From NCBI RefSeq assembly GCF_000003855.2, contig NW_003101682.1:2940386-3004385 (forward strand): a stretch of 64,000 nucleotides of DNA, written 5' to 3'. Shown here piece after piece: positions 38,172 to 47,358 of the stretch; the first letter of the stretch is position 1, and every line of letters begins with the position of its first letter. The notes below the pieces were generated by a model, which had not been told where the DNA came from, did no database searches, and saw only the letters and a list, made by a program, of their open reading frames with translations. The stretch comes from Blastomyces gilchristii SLH14081. Lineage: Eukaryota; Ascomycota; Eurotiomycetes; Onygenales; Ajellomycetaceae. Position numbers and translations under genes: made by a program.

Positions 38172-38693
38172 GATCTGACTAGACTGACTGTGTGACCGTG
38201 TCTGGGACCAGGACCAGATTTTTTGATAGTCTTATTACCAATTTGACTGATCTCATTACACGGTTTTAACATTAGATAGTAGTCTCATACTGTCTCAGTG
38301 AGACTTACTGTCTACTCTTGTCACATTTTCCAAATGAGACCATGATTTTCACTTCTCAATTTAAATTATTTTTATTGCTTTAAATGACTTTAAATCTCAT
38401 TTAAGCGTTACTAAAAAGTGTTACTTTTTAAAAAATTAAAAATAGTCTAAAAAAAACCTTAAAATGTCTAAAAATAGTAACTTTATACTAAGAATGAGAC
38501 TAAATGAGACCAAATGAAATCACTTTCTCATTTTTTTCAAGTCATGATTTCATTTTAAGATCTGATATATAGTCACTTTACATGTTTTTTTGATGACCAG
38601 TCCCAGCGGGATTCACGCCAAGAAATGTATGAGACCAGATCAAATGAGATCAAACGTGAAATTCATGATCTCAGTGACCAGTCTAGATCTGAC
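38172..38693. mobile_element. hAT-like MITE (506 bp) with 8-bp duplication GATCTGAC
   Basis: GATCTGAC at 38172-38179 and 38686-38693 encloses 38180-38685. The two termini begin, in inverted orientation, with the same TAGACTG, after which similarity is weak. Eight-base duplications are typical of hAT elements. No coding capacity. It retains CG, CC and GG steps, unlike its surroundings, so it looks younger than the gypsy body. Confidence 0.6.
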
Positions 38694-38699
38694 AGATCT

Positions 38700-39800
38700 A
38701 TCTTCTTTCAATTCTTCATTAAAGAAAAGAAATAGAATATAAAGTTAATATCTACTCTGAAGTCAAGTAGACATCTCACTGATATCTCTCTATTTAAGAT
38801 ATACATTGTGATTGTAACATGAACTTGAAAATATGAGAATTATTAATTCTTCATTTCTTTCTCTTCTTTATCTTCTATGAATATGTTTATCAGAAGAGAA
38901 GTTAACTTTAAGAAGATATCTTCTCAGTTTCTTCTCTTCTTCAGCTTCTTATAATCACTGATATAGTAATCACTAGCTCTGCAGTTAAAATAGAAATCTT
39001 TATTAAATCTTTTTTAATATTTTTTCACAGTCAGTGAAGAGTCAGAACACTTGAAATTCTTCTTTACTTTCTTCACACTGAAGCTATCACAGTACTGTTT
39101 AGATTCTGTTATTAATTACTTAGAAGAGATCTTATTAATCTTTTTCTTAAAGAATTGACTATTCAAATAGATTCAGAAAGTCAGGTTAACAAGCTCAGTA
39201 TAATTAATTAATGAACTCTGATATTGTGATATTATTATCTGTATCTTATAAGTCAGCTTCATGAGATAAAGCTGTGTTTTTAATTGATTCAAATTATCAG
39301 TTAATTTCTCTCAATATTCTTCAAATCTTGTATTGAAATTAAAAGAATTCTCATTATCTTATTAATATAATAAGTTGAACTACTGTGCTGCTGTGAAGTC
39401 ACAGTTGTGATAATTTTTAATTTAATTCAGTAGAAAGTTCTTGAATTCTTCTTAAGTTATAGTAGTATTAATATGCTTAAGCTCTCTCTTCTTAATGACT
39501 CAAGTAGTTACAGAGATGTCTTCAAGAAGATTGACAGTGTATATTACTCATATCTTATAAGTATTATACTGACTCAGATTAAGATGGAATTTCTGTTCAA
39601 GAGTACAGATAAAGCTATGAAATTCAGATAAGATATTTCTCTTATATCTCAGAGAATCTCTGATCTTAATCTCTCTATCTTTATAATAGATATAGATATG
39701 TAAGAGCTGCAGTAATAATAGAGCAGTTGAAGAGCTTATATTAAAATATACAGCAGATTCAGAAATCTCAGATTTCTATTAAAGTAGAGATATATACACT
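38700..39800 (-). pseudogene. Gypsy 2 gag remnant with zinc knuckle
   Basis: Minus-strand pieces include FNFNTRFEEY*EKLTDNLNQ and LKTQLYLMKLT, then FNCRASDYYISDYKKLKK near 38960-39000, an eroded CCHC knuckle (CxNCGxxGHYxxDC). Position upstream of RT on the minus strand fits gag. Confidence 0.55.
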
Positions 39801-39928
39801 CTAGAAGATAATATAGTATTTCTCTCAGAGAGTAAGATTGAGTTGATCTCAGTGTGAGTGTATGAGACTATATCAGTCTATTAGAGCTTGACTGATTTAA
39901 ACTTATAATCAGATTGAGTGATTTGAAT

Positions 39929-40839
39929 TGTAATATAATAAAACTGAAGTGATGACTAGTCAGTGACATTATATAGAGATAGTTATTTAAGAAGCTGTAT
40001 AAGTGAGCTTGACTATCTTACTTAAATAGTGAGCTTATAGACTACAGAGTTATTATGAGAATATCACAGATATGATACTTAGTATACTAAGAAGATTATA
40101 TAAGATACATAGTAACTCTTATATATATTTTAGTAGAAGAAAAACAAATCACTGACTTCTTTAATAAGAAGTCAGTATCTAGCTATTCTATATAGACAAT
40201 GAGTGAATACTCTTCTCTCATTTCATGAGTGAGAATAGCTGAAGTAATATCTCAGCAATGTCTTATTACTAAGAAAGAGTAATCTGCTGATCTTATATAG
40301 AAGTGAGATTCTCATATTCATCAATCAGATCTTTCTATGATATATCTGAATGATATTATAGAGTAGTTGAAAACCAGTTCAGACAGAATGAAATTATCCG
40401 CATGAGATTAATAAGCCGTGTATTTATATTATTCTTCCATTATACTCATATGCAAGCGGAGCTTATGATGAGTCCTTGCGTAATGTTAAATACAGGTCAA
40501 GTGTTGGTTATACAAGAGGAAATACAGGTGTTAAGACCACGCCAAGATAACAAGAACATAGGAAAATACAAAGGAGTGACAATTAGATACATGCGATAAT
40601 AACTTCCCAGCCCAGGAACATAGAGCGATTCATTGGAGTGATTTGTACACCTCTGTATTTATTAGAAACCTGAGGTGCTTGAGTTCCGGATTTAATGTAT
40701 CCCCTGCGGGTTTCGAACCCACACGCCTTGGTTTCCCACGCCAAGGCGCTACCAGGTGGCCGCATTAACCATTCGGCCACCGGGGCTAATAAGCCGTGTG
40801 AAACCGCAACAGGGTCTTGATGCGGCTGGAAGTGTGATA
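39929..40839 (-). repeat. Gypsy LTR copy 3, interrupted by SINE B
   Basis: Aligns with LTR copy 2 from TGTAATA to ...GTGTGATA, with the retroposon at 40422-40786 interrupting it near its right end. Confidence 0.7.
40409..40799 (-). mobile_element. tRNA-headed SINE B (365 bp) with 13-bp target duplication
   Basis: TAATAAGCCGTGT at 40409-40421 and 40787-40799 encloses 40422-40786. On the minus strand the element opens with a tRNA-like module of about 85 nt: A box TGGCCGAATGG, a stem with GCCTTGG/CCAAGGC, B box GGTTCGAAACC, and CCCC/GGGG end pairing. A body without coding capacity follows, ending in A/T-rich AATAATATAAAT. GC content and CG steps are intact, so it inserted recently compared with the LTR it interrupts. 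Confidence 0.8.
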
Positions 40840-42650
40840 TATAGTAAGAGAATTCTTGTGAGATTTCATGAAACAGACTGATACATTGATAATCTCTGTG
40901 AGATTTGTCATCTAATAGATGTCTGATTCATCTGTAGTAAATAGTTAGATTCTATTCTCACTATTGTTCTTTTTCTTCTTTTTCTTGAATTTCTTTATTC
41001 TTACAGTATTGTTTATTCTTCAATTATTCAGAGCACTGTCTGAATTGACTAATTAACAGATACTAAAGTGAGATCTCTTATATTTAGAATATATAGATGA
41101 ATTTTCTGATCTCTGATGATTTCAGAAGCTCTTTTAAGTACTATTACAATTATATTCAGTACAGTTTTCACAGGCTGAATTCAATATATTATTGTTAGAA
41201 TTGATAGATATAGCAGTTATTATATCTATTATAGTGATATTGACTGCAGAATCTGTATTCTGTAGATTCTTTTTATCTTTTGAAGAATTAAGTTATAAAC
41301 AGATCTTCTTTATGAGAAGATTAATATTCAATACTATAGCTGTGAATTTGAAATTCTGTATCTTCTCTATCTTCTTCTGAATATAATTTCTTCAATTATT
41401 GAGTAGAACTGAGTAGAAGATATTAAATATTCACATATCTGAAAGAGAAGTATTCAACATCTTTAATTTTATAATAACAGACTGAAACTTATCAAAGAAT
41501 GTGTGTAGATTGATGATCTGTATATTATTAAAAGACATGAATTCCAGAACTGTCTCACAGTGTAACTGTGTTTTAAGAACAGAGTATTTCTATTCAATTG
41601 TATTTCATAGAGTATAAGTGATCTGATTTTCATTATACTTGAAGAAATGTGATCTGACACCTGCACTCAAGAAGTTTGAGATGAATGTGTAGAGTTATCA
41701 GTTTCTAATATCTCAGAATAATGCTTATTCATTATCTCTTTATAGAGAGTTCTGAGTCTGTTATTTCTCTATTATATATTAATACTGTGTATCAATCAGT
41801 TTCAATTTCATGAAGATGCTTTATATAATGTAATTAAATATATCAGTTAGACTGTTTAATCTCACAGTATTCTTAATATCTTTCTTAAATTAAGAGATTG
41901 TCTTGTCAACACAGCTATTCAGTTTATAAAGATTGAATTTCAATCTTTCACTGAGATTAGAATTTCATATAACTGTACAGACTGTTAATATAATAGCAGA
42001 ATGATTATTAATATTCTGTGATTAATCTGTAGAGAATCTCTGTTAATGAAGTTTTTTCAGTTATAGTTTAAGTTCTAGAACTCTTCACTTCTTCTTCTTT
42101 ATTTTAAATATTATCTTGAGATGCTTCATCTGTTGATCTGATATTATCTTGCCTGAATAATAGATATTTAAGTGTTTATTATTCTTATCAAGAGAATTAG
42201 CTTTATTAAGCTGTTAAGTAGATTGAAGAGCTGACCTGATTATATCAGAAGCTGTATTCAAATCAGCTTCAAATTAAGAGAGTGTTTCAGATAATTTATT
42301 AATGAAGCTTTTAAAAGCTTCAGAAGAATGTTCACTGATAGAGTGTAAGTGTAAAGAATTATCATCATTAACTATAACTGATTCAGTGAAAAGAATGTAA
42401 GATTGCAAATATGTATATAAGTGAGATTGTATTGAATTCACTATCTTGATATTCATTTATTGAATTCTTATCAATATCATTCTCTTTTCTTGCTTTTTTT
42501 GCAAATGTAATGTGTTTTCTGCAAGTCTCTTTTTTAAGTGAGCAGTAGTATTATTAATTATCAAGATCTCAAACACATCAATACTGATAGAATAAGATGA
42601 TTTTAACTTCTGAAGAATGTATTGAATGAAGCAGTAGTTCAAATAATGAT
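40840..42650 (-). pseudogene. Copia gag region, eroded
   Basis: Minus-strand open stretches at 42457-42642 and 42274-42456 follow the copia primer-binding site and should be 5' leader and gag. They include HLKKRLAENTLHLQKKQEKR and SSEAFKSFINKLSETLS. No diagnostic motif is preserved, so this rests on position. Confidence 0.45.
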
Positions 42651-42694
42651 TATATTGACAAGGAATCTCAAATTGACAGTGATTTTGTGCAAAA

Positions 42695-42708
42695 CAGGTC
42701 TCATAACC
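42695..42708 (-). other. Copia primer-binding site
   Basis: GGTTATGAGACCTG on the minus strand, directly after the CA end of the 5' LTR; complementary to a CAU-anticodon arm, as in copia elements primed by a methionine half-tRNA. Confidence 0.6.
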
Positions 42709-42803
42709 TGTGAAAGGTGTAAAGCTTGTGTGATTGAAAGGTTGCTAGCTTGTGGAAAGTTATATGGTGGAAGGATTAGTAAGCCAGATCACGTGACCTG
42801 ACA
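42709..42803 (-). repeat. Copia 5' LTR (95 bp)
   Basis: On the minus strand TGTCAGGTCACGTG...CCTTTCACA. Followed on the plus strand by the second GTAAC copy at 42804-42808. Confidence 0.88.
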
Positions 42804-42808
42804 GTAAC

Positions 42809-45182
42809 CTTGTAACCTTGTAACTTGTGGTGGGGCTGGTATGAGCCCATCTTTTGGAAGGGGAAATAATCATCTAAGTTGGAAGTAGGTAGTCCTCAAG
42901 CAGCTAGGGAAAGATGTTGCTCGCGCAGTGATACAGCAGGAAACTAGTTAAAAGCAGAGCAGTCGGTTCCGCGATTTTTCGTGTGGGCGGTGAAATGAGG
43001 ATGAGAACCAGGAGATGACATTTCTTCTGCAGCTCTCTCCCCGTAATCGTTTGCCGTCCAAAGTCGGGTTAGAATAACTAAGCTAGACAGATTTTCGCCT
43101 GGGCTGGGATTAAGCTCAACCGCAGCCAGCATGCGGGGGCTGCTGGGGACGAAAGGGATTCTATTATTGGCCAGGAGCACCGCCAATTAGGCCAAATCCA
43201 TGGAGTTTCGGCGCTTCACACATCCAGTGTTGACGTTTTTTCTCCCCGAAAGTTGCTCCCTCTCTGTCTCAATGTCTATAAAATACGATTGCAAAGCATA
43301 CCGCAGCTGAGTTCATACAATCCCACTGGTCATGGAAAAGTTCCCAGAACCATAATTGTTGTTGGGGTCGAAACCGAAAGCGCCGATGATTGATTTTCCC
43401 GGGGTTTCCTCCTGCCTCCTGGTGATGCAGACTATTGAGGGAATCCCCAGAACGTGCTCAGTGCGGGGGAATCTAGAGCTCCACTCCACGGTGACTTCAC
43501 CAACGCGGGTCCGTAACGCCTAGCAATAAACCTTGCGAAATAACATATCATGTTGACTAGTAGCAGGGGACATGACGCAAATTGACTTAAGGGCAATTGC
43601 CATCGTTCTGTACGTAGCAATAACCGGGCGCTTATCGCCAAAGGGGTTGATTCATCTTGCATGCGTGGTTCACAATGTTGCCGTATGATCCCACTTGCTG
43701 GATTTTAGCACGGATCTCAGCTGCGGATCTCCAGGGTAGTTGAACTAGTTACTCCGTGTTTGAGGACACCCAGGTGGAGTCTGTGGGGTTTGCTGGTCAA
43801 ACGTAGAAACTTTCTCGAATATGCGTCAAGATGGCTTTTAGTGCGCACATCCCCGTAGGAATCGGAATGGAGCGAAGGTAAACCGGTGGGTTCACCTTCT
43901 GGATCTTTCCAACCATGCTCAACATAGGGTTAGAACTATCACGCAAGGCTTTCTGGTAAAGCATTGCTGACTGGGCCGTGAATCAACGTTGAAGCAATGC
44001 CTGGAGCACCGTGAACCCGGAGACAAAAACTAACCTCATCCTTCATGGATCACTCAGGCAATTATGGAGCTTGCGGCAGAGAAAATAATAACCACCTCAG
44101 AGAAATAAATAAAAACCTTCCGTAGTAGATGATAACCCGAATATGTATTGTGCTATCTGGCAATAGCCTCATTGGATGATGTGTCTCTCCTTTGGACCGC
44201 AATTTGCCCATGGAAATATTGTGATATATATAAAGCCTCAAGGTGCCCAACGTTGGAAATTTCAAATATTCGTAAGCCATAGAAATAACTAGTCAACTAG
44301 TTACCAATATCACCAATATTAGCAAAGTCCAACAGACTTTGTTTTGTGTGAGTTAAATGAGATCACCATGGTATGTTACAATATATGAATATTTCTTCCT
44401 TTTTACAGCCTGAAGTAGATGTAATAGTTAGTCCAGGTAGCACCATGGAAGTTCAAGGCGTCATCATACCCTGGGTTGAAGTTTGTTAAATATATAGGCT
44501 GGGGAGGAAGCGGCATCATCAATCACAATTGCTAAAATCCAACGTTAGAGTGTTAGTTCCGCTTTCTATGATTTTGCACTTCATGAGATTAATTCTTCCC
44601 AAACCCCAAAGGATATTGGCAGATCTAACTTATACCTTTACTACGGCTCCTTATCCTTCATCACTATAGTTCACGTTACTCAATAAGTTCCTTATCATTA
44701 TTTTGCAGCTTAGACCATTGCTCAAAAGATCTACTGCCAAAGCAGTAGTGCAAGAGACTCGTTTGAGAACCACCATATCTCAACGATGGTGAGATGATTC
44801 CTGGGTAAGTTACATCTTCTTGAATGTAAGATCAGGTATGCATGGCGTGGGCTTTGGACAAGGCTTCAATGGACGGCTTGGTTCATACTGGCTTTAGGTC
44901 ACAGATACAAGATCGACCCGGATATCATGGACACGCCGAATATATCCAGGATATCTCCGTATAAGATGAAATGGGGTGGTTCAACCCAGTACCATTGCCT
45001 CCTTATGCCACACACTCAATCCTGCTTCCGATCCTTCGTCCAAACGAATTTGAAGCGCGAGAGGGCCAGTCGTTGCCGACTCTCACCTTCCCATCTTAAT
45101 TCGCTAACACAAAATATATCCGATTACCCATTCTATACATAATTACACAGCAGATCCGAAAACACATGCTAAGCCGCCAAAT
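42809..45182. other. Intergenic between retrotransposon island and mannosidase gene
   Basis: About 2.4 kb of ordinary composition with only short, unsupported frames on both strands. No gene or RNA recognised. Contains the 3' side of the mannosidase gene. Confidence 0.4.
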
Positions 45183-46970
45183 TCACGGCTTGGGAATCCG
45201 AAACGGATGCGCCTCTGTATTAAATACAAAATCGTCTAGGCTGATTAAGCCCGGATCGCTGAAAACCAAATAGAAATATTTAAGCGTCTCCCCAAACCAA
45301 AAGCTCTCCATGCTATCCTCCCTGCCCCGGTCTGGGTCCATTACATCCCTCAAGGCAGCATTCGCCAGGTCTGTACGCGTATGCTTCTCGATCGCCTGGA
45401 ACATCTCCCACGCCACGTCCTGAAGCTTCGGATCACCCGTGATACGATAGAGGTAGAAAACACTCTCAATCGCTTCCGGGCGGAGTTTGTAATGACTGTC
45501 CTTGATGGACGTAAAACCGGGATGTTGGGATCCATGGTCGGATTTCCACCGCTCCTTGTCGAACTCGCAGCTTGAGGATGAATCGCATGCCTGCATGCGG
45601 AATTCCTCGGGCATAAGGCCTGTGGGAGTATTGCGGTAAGTCCAAACGCAGCCGTCAGTGAGTTTACGACCGACTTCGATGTGTGTTTTGTTGGAGAGGA
45701 GACGGCCTCCGAGTGCAAGTGTGCCACCGATGTAACAGGTAAGGTGTTGACCTCCCGGCTCGAGATGTGGGGTTGAAGAAGCGCTTGGAACACGCGTCTG
45801 GCCAGAGACCAGAATGTCAGCGTTATCAGGAACCACGGGTCTGAAAAAGAGGTGCTCCATAGCAGTGTTCATGGCATGGCTGTATAGCCTCGCATATTGC
45901 GCTGCGGCATCTGTCCCCCCAAGCAAGGCGTACATCTTCGGGAGATATTCATAGGCCGAGTCGGCCATGGACCCCAGAGTGAATGTCGAGTCGCGTGTGA
46001 AATCGGCAGAAAGAGGACTACAGCCTACCGGCCATAGACCCGGCAGGTTTGTTTTGTTCTGTTGTTCGTCCAGGATATTGGTGATACGCTGGATTGCGTC
46101 GAACCAGCGCATGTCACCTGTGAGCTGGGAGAGGCGTGTGAGTTCCATGCTCGACGATGCTACTTCGGCGATGATACCTTTGTCGGCAGGGTGTTGCTTT
46201 TTCCCCTTCATGGCTTTCTGCGGGCTCCAGCGGGTTACGGGCATTCGATTTTTTGTGTCGAAAGACGCATAAATCATGTCCCCGAGCTCGACAGCTTTAT
46301 CCAGTAACCTTCTATCCTTGCAATCCGTTAAATCAAAGGCAGAAAGAAACCCGCCTAGATACCTGATAGTCGTTTCAAACATATTGATAGTCTCCTGACT
46401 CGTCTTCTCTGGGCTAAAGTCGATAGTAGCCGCGGCAGCAACGGCTTCCTCGAACTCGTCTTTCAGGCCCATGATCCAAAGGGTATCCAAACTGTCAACA
46501 AGAGTCGCGCCCCAGCCCCCAAACGTGTTCTGCGGTGCTCCAGATTTTGGCGAGAGTTCGTCATGGAGCCATGCCATTTGTTTATAGGATTTCCAGCCCC
46601 GCTGAAATACCTTTTTCACTTCGGCTTGGCGCTGGGCTTGCAATGCGATGCGTTCAGCCGCCTGTGCTTCAAAAACATGCTGGATTGGCGGTAGTGGAGA
46701 TGGAGCTTCAGTTGGCAGCTGAATAAACGAAGTGACGGGGTGTTTAATACGGAGTTTCCTCCATTTAAATCGGTTATGATTAGGTGGATTGTATGTTGGC
46801 GACGGATCATGACACAATTGCGTCCATGGTTCCTTAGTAACAGTAACAGGGTCGGTTACTACATCTACATATGGCGTCGAGGACTCTGGTGCGTTGAGAT
46901 AATAGAGGTAAAAGAGCAAAATTAAACAAGCAGCGATAACCTTATACCGCCATCTCCTTTGATATATCAT
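45183..46970 (-). CDS. Class I alpha-1,2-mannosidase (GH47), Golgi/ER type II membrane protein
   Basis: Trims alpha-1,2-linked mannose from N-glycans. A single exon of 595 aa. Short basic cytosolic tail MIYQRRWRYK, one signal-anchor TM (VIAACLILLFYLYYLN, residues 11-26), a stem of about 90 residues, then the GH47 barrel. Motifs: GGWGATLVDSLDTLWIMGL, FETTIRYLGGFLSAFDL, CYIGGTLALGG and DGCVWTY (the conserved cysteine pair), RPEAIESVFYLYRITGD, ESFWFGETLKYFYLVFSDP, and the calcium-binding Thr in FNTEAHPF near the C-terminus. NKT glycosylation sequons are present. Complete, no frame problems. Which paralogue (1A/1B/1C type) is not decided. Confidence 0.95.
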   Translation of the reverse strand: MIYQRRWRYKVIAACLILLFYLYYLNAPESSTPYVDVVTDPVTVTKEPWTQLCHDPSPTYNPPNHNRFKWRKLRIKHPVTSFIQLPTEAPSPLPPIQHVFEAQAAERIALQAQRQAEVKKVFQRGWKSYKQMAWLHDELSPKSGAPQNTFGGWGATLVDSLDTLWIMGLKDEFEEAVAAAATIDFSPEKTSQETINMFETTIRYLGGFLSAFDLTDCKDRRLLDKAVELGDMIYASFDTKNRMPVTRWSPQKAMKGKKQHPADKGIIAEVASSSMELTRLSQLTGDMRWFDAIQRITNILDEQQNKTNLPGLWPVGCSPLSADFTRDSTFTLGSMADSAYEYLPKMYALLGGTDAAAQYARLYSHAMNTAMEHLFFRPVVPDNADILVSGQTRVPSASSTPHLEPGGQHLTCYIGGTLALGGRLLSNKTHIEVGRKLTDGCVWTYRNTPTGLMPEEFRMQACDSSSSCEFDKERWKSDHGSQHPGFTSIKDSHYKLRPEAIESVFYLYRITGDPKLQDVAWEMFQAIEKHTRTDLANAALRDVMDPDRGREDSMESFWFGETLKYFYLVFSDPGLISLDDFVFNTEAHPFRIPKP

Positions 46971-47339
46971 GGTTGAATGAGCGGTCGTGGGTGAGAGAGA
47001 GAGGACAAAGGGAGCAAGGATTCAACGTTGCGGTTGTAGTAATTTATCATATCGGCCTGCCGAAAATGCTTGACCCTTCTTCCCCTTACTTGGACAGGGA
47101 GGGATTGCTGCAAGAAAACCACATAACAACAATAGAAGAAAAACTTGGGTATAATAATAACAAGGACGATGGCAGTCATGTAACTTGGCAATGTGCCTCG
47201 TTTCTTTTTAGAACAGGTCGTCTTGCGTTGCCGACTCCAGCGCTAATGAGCTAGTTAACTTAGCGCCTAGCAAACGCGTCTCGCATACATGATGCTTGCG
47301 GCGGTCTATGATGGGAAGTGAATAATGGCTTGTTCAAAG

Positions 47340-47358
47340 AAAAAAAAAAAAAAAAAAA
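47340..47358. repeat. Poly(A) run
   Basis: Nineteen consecutive A on the plus strand in non-coding sequence. Confidence 0.85.

Larger units (their letters stand above)
25211..40839 (-). mobile_element. Gypsy (Ty3) block nested in the copia element: two bodies and three LTR copies
   Basis: Three related LTRs at 25211-25686, 31040-31579 and 39929-40839 (the last interrupted by a SINE) flank two minus-strand gypsy bodies. TATAG on both outer sides suggests one founding insertion. Body 1 (25.7-31.0 kb) and body 2 (31.6-39.9 kb) each retain integrase- and RT-type fragments in the order expected for minus-strand elements. Confidence 0.65.
21462..42803 (-). mobile_element. Ty1/copia retrotransposon split by nested insertions; forms the whole AT-rich island
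   Basis: Both ends are defined by sequence: 94-bp LTR at 21462-21555 and 95-bp LTR at 42709-42803 in direct orientation, TG...CA, GTAAC duplication outside. On the minus strand the 5' LTR (right) is followed with no gap by GGTTATGAGACCTG (42708-42695), which resembles the anticodon arm of a methionine tRNA, the half-tRNA primer used by copia elements. A purine tract GTGAGTGGGGG (21566-21556) abuts the 3' LTR. Copia-type gag and pol fragments lie inside both ends on the minus strand. Later insertions between about 25.2 and 40.8 kb account for the 21-kb length. Confidence 0.85.

Noticed and set aside
40690..40790. Functional tRNA gene on the minus strand (Ser/Leu-like fold)
   Set aside because: The tRNA-like part is fused to a 3' body and the whole is bounded by a 13-bp target duplication inside an LTR, so it is the head of a SINE, not a free tRNA gene.
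21640..42690. Classical Neurospora-type RIP (CpA to TpA)
   Set aside because: CA and TG dinucleotides remain common and Trp codons are TGA, not TAG; the depleted steps are CG, CC and GG.
21462..42803. The 94/95-bp repeats as one very long target-site duplication or as a gene-scale duplication
   Set aside because: They have TG...CA ends, an additional 5-bp GTAAC outside, and adjacent primer site and purine tract, which together fit LTRs.
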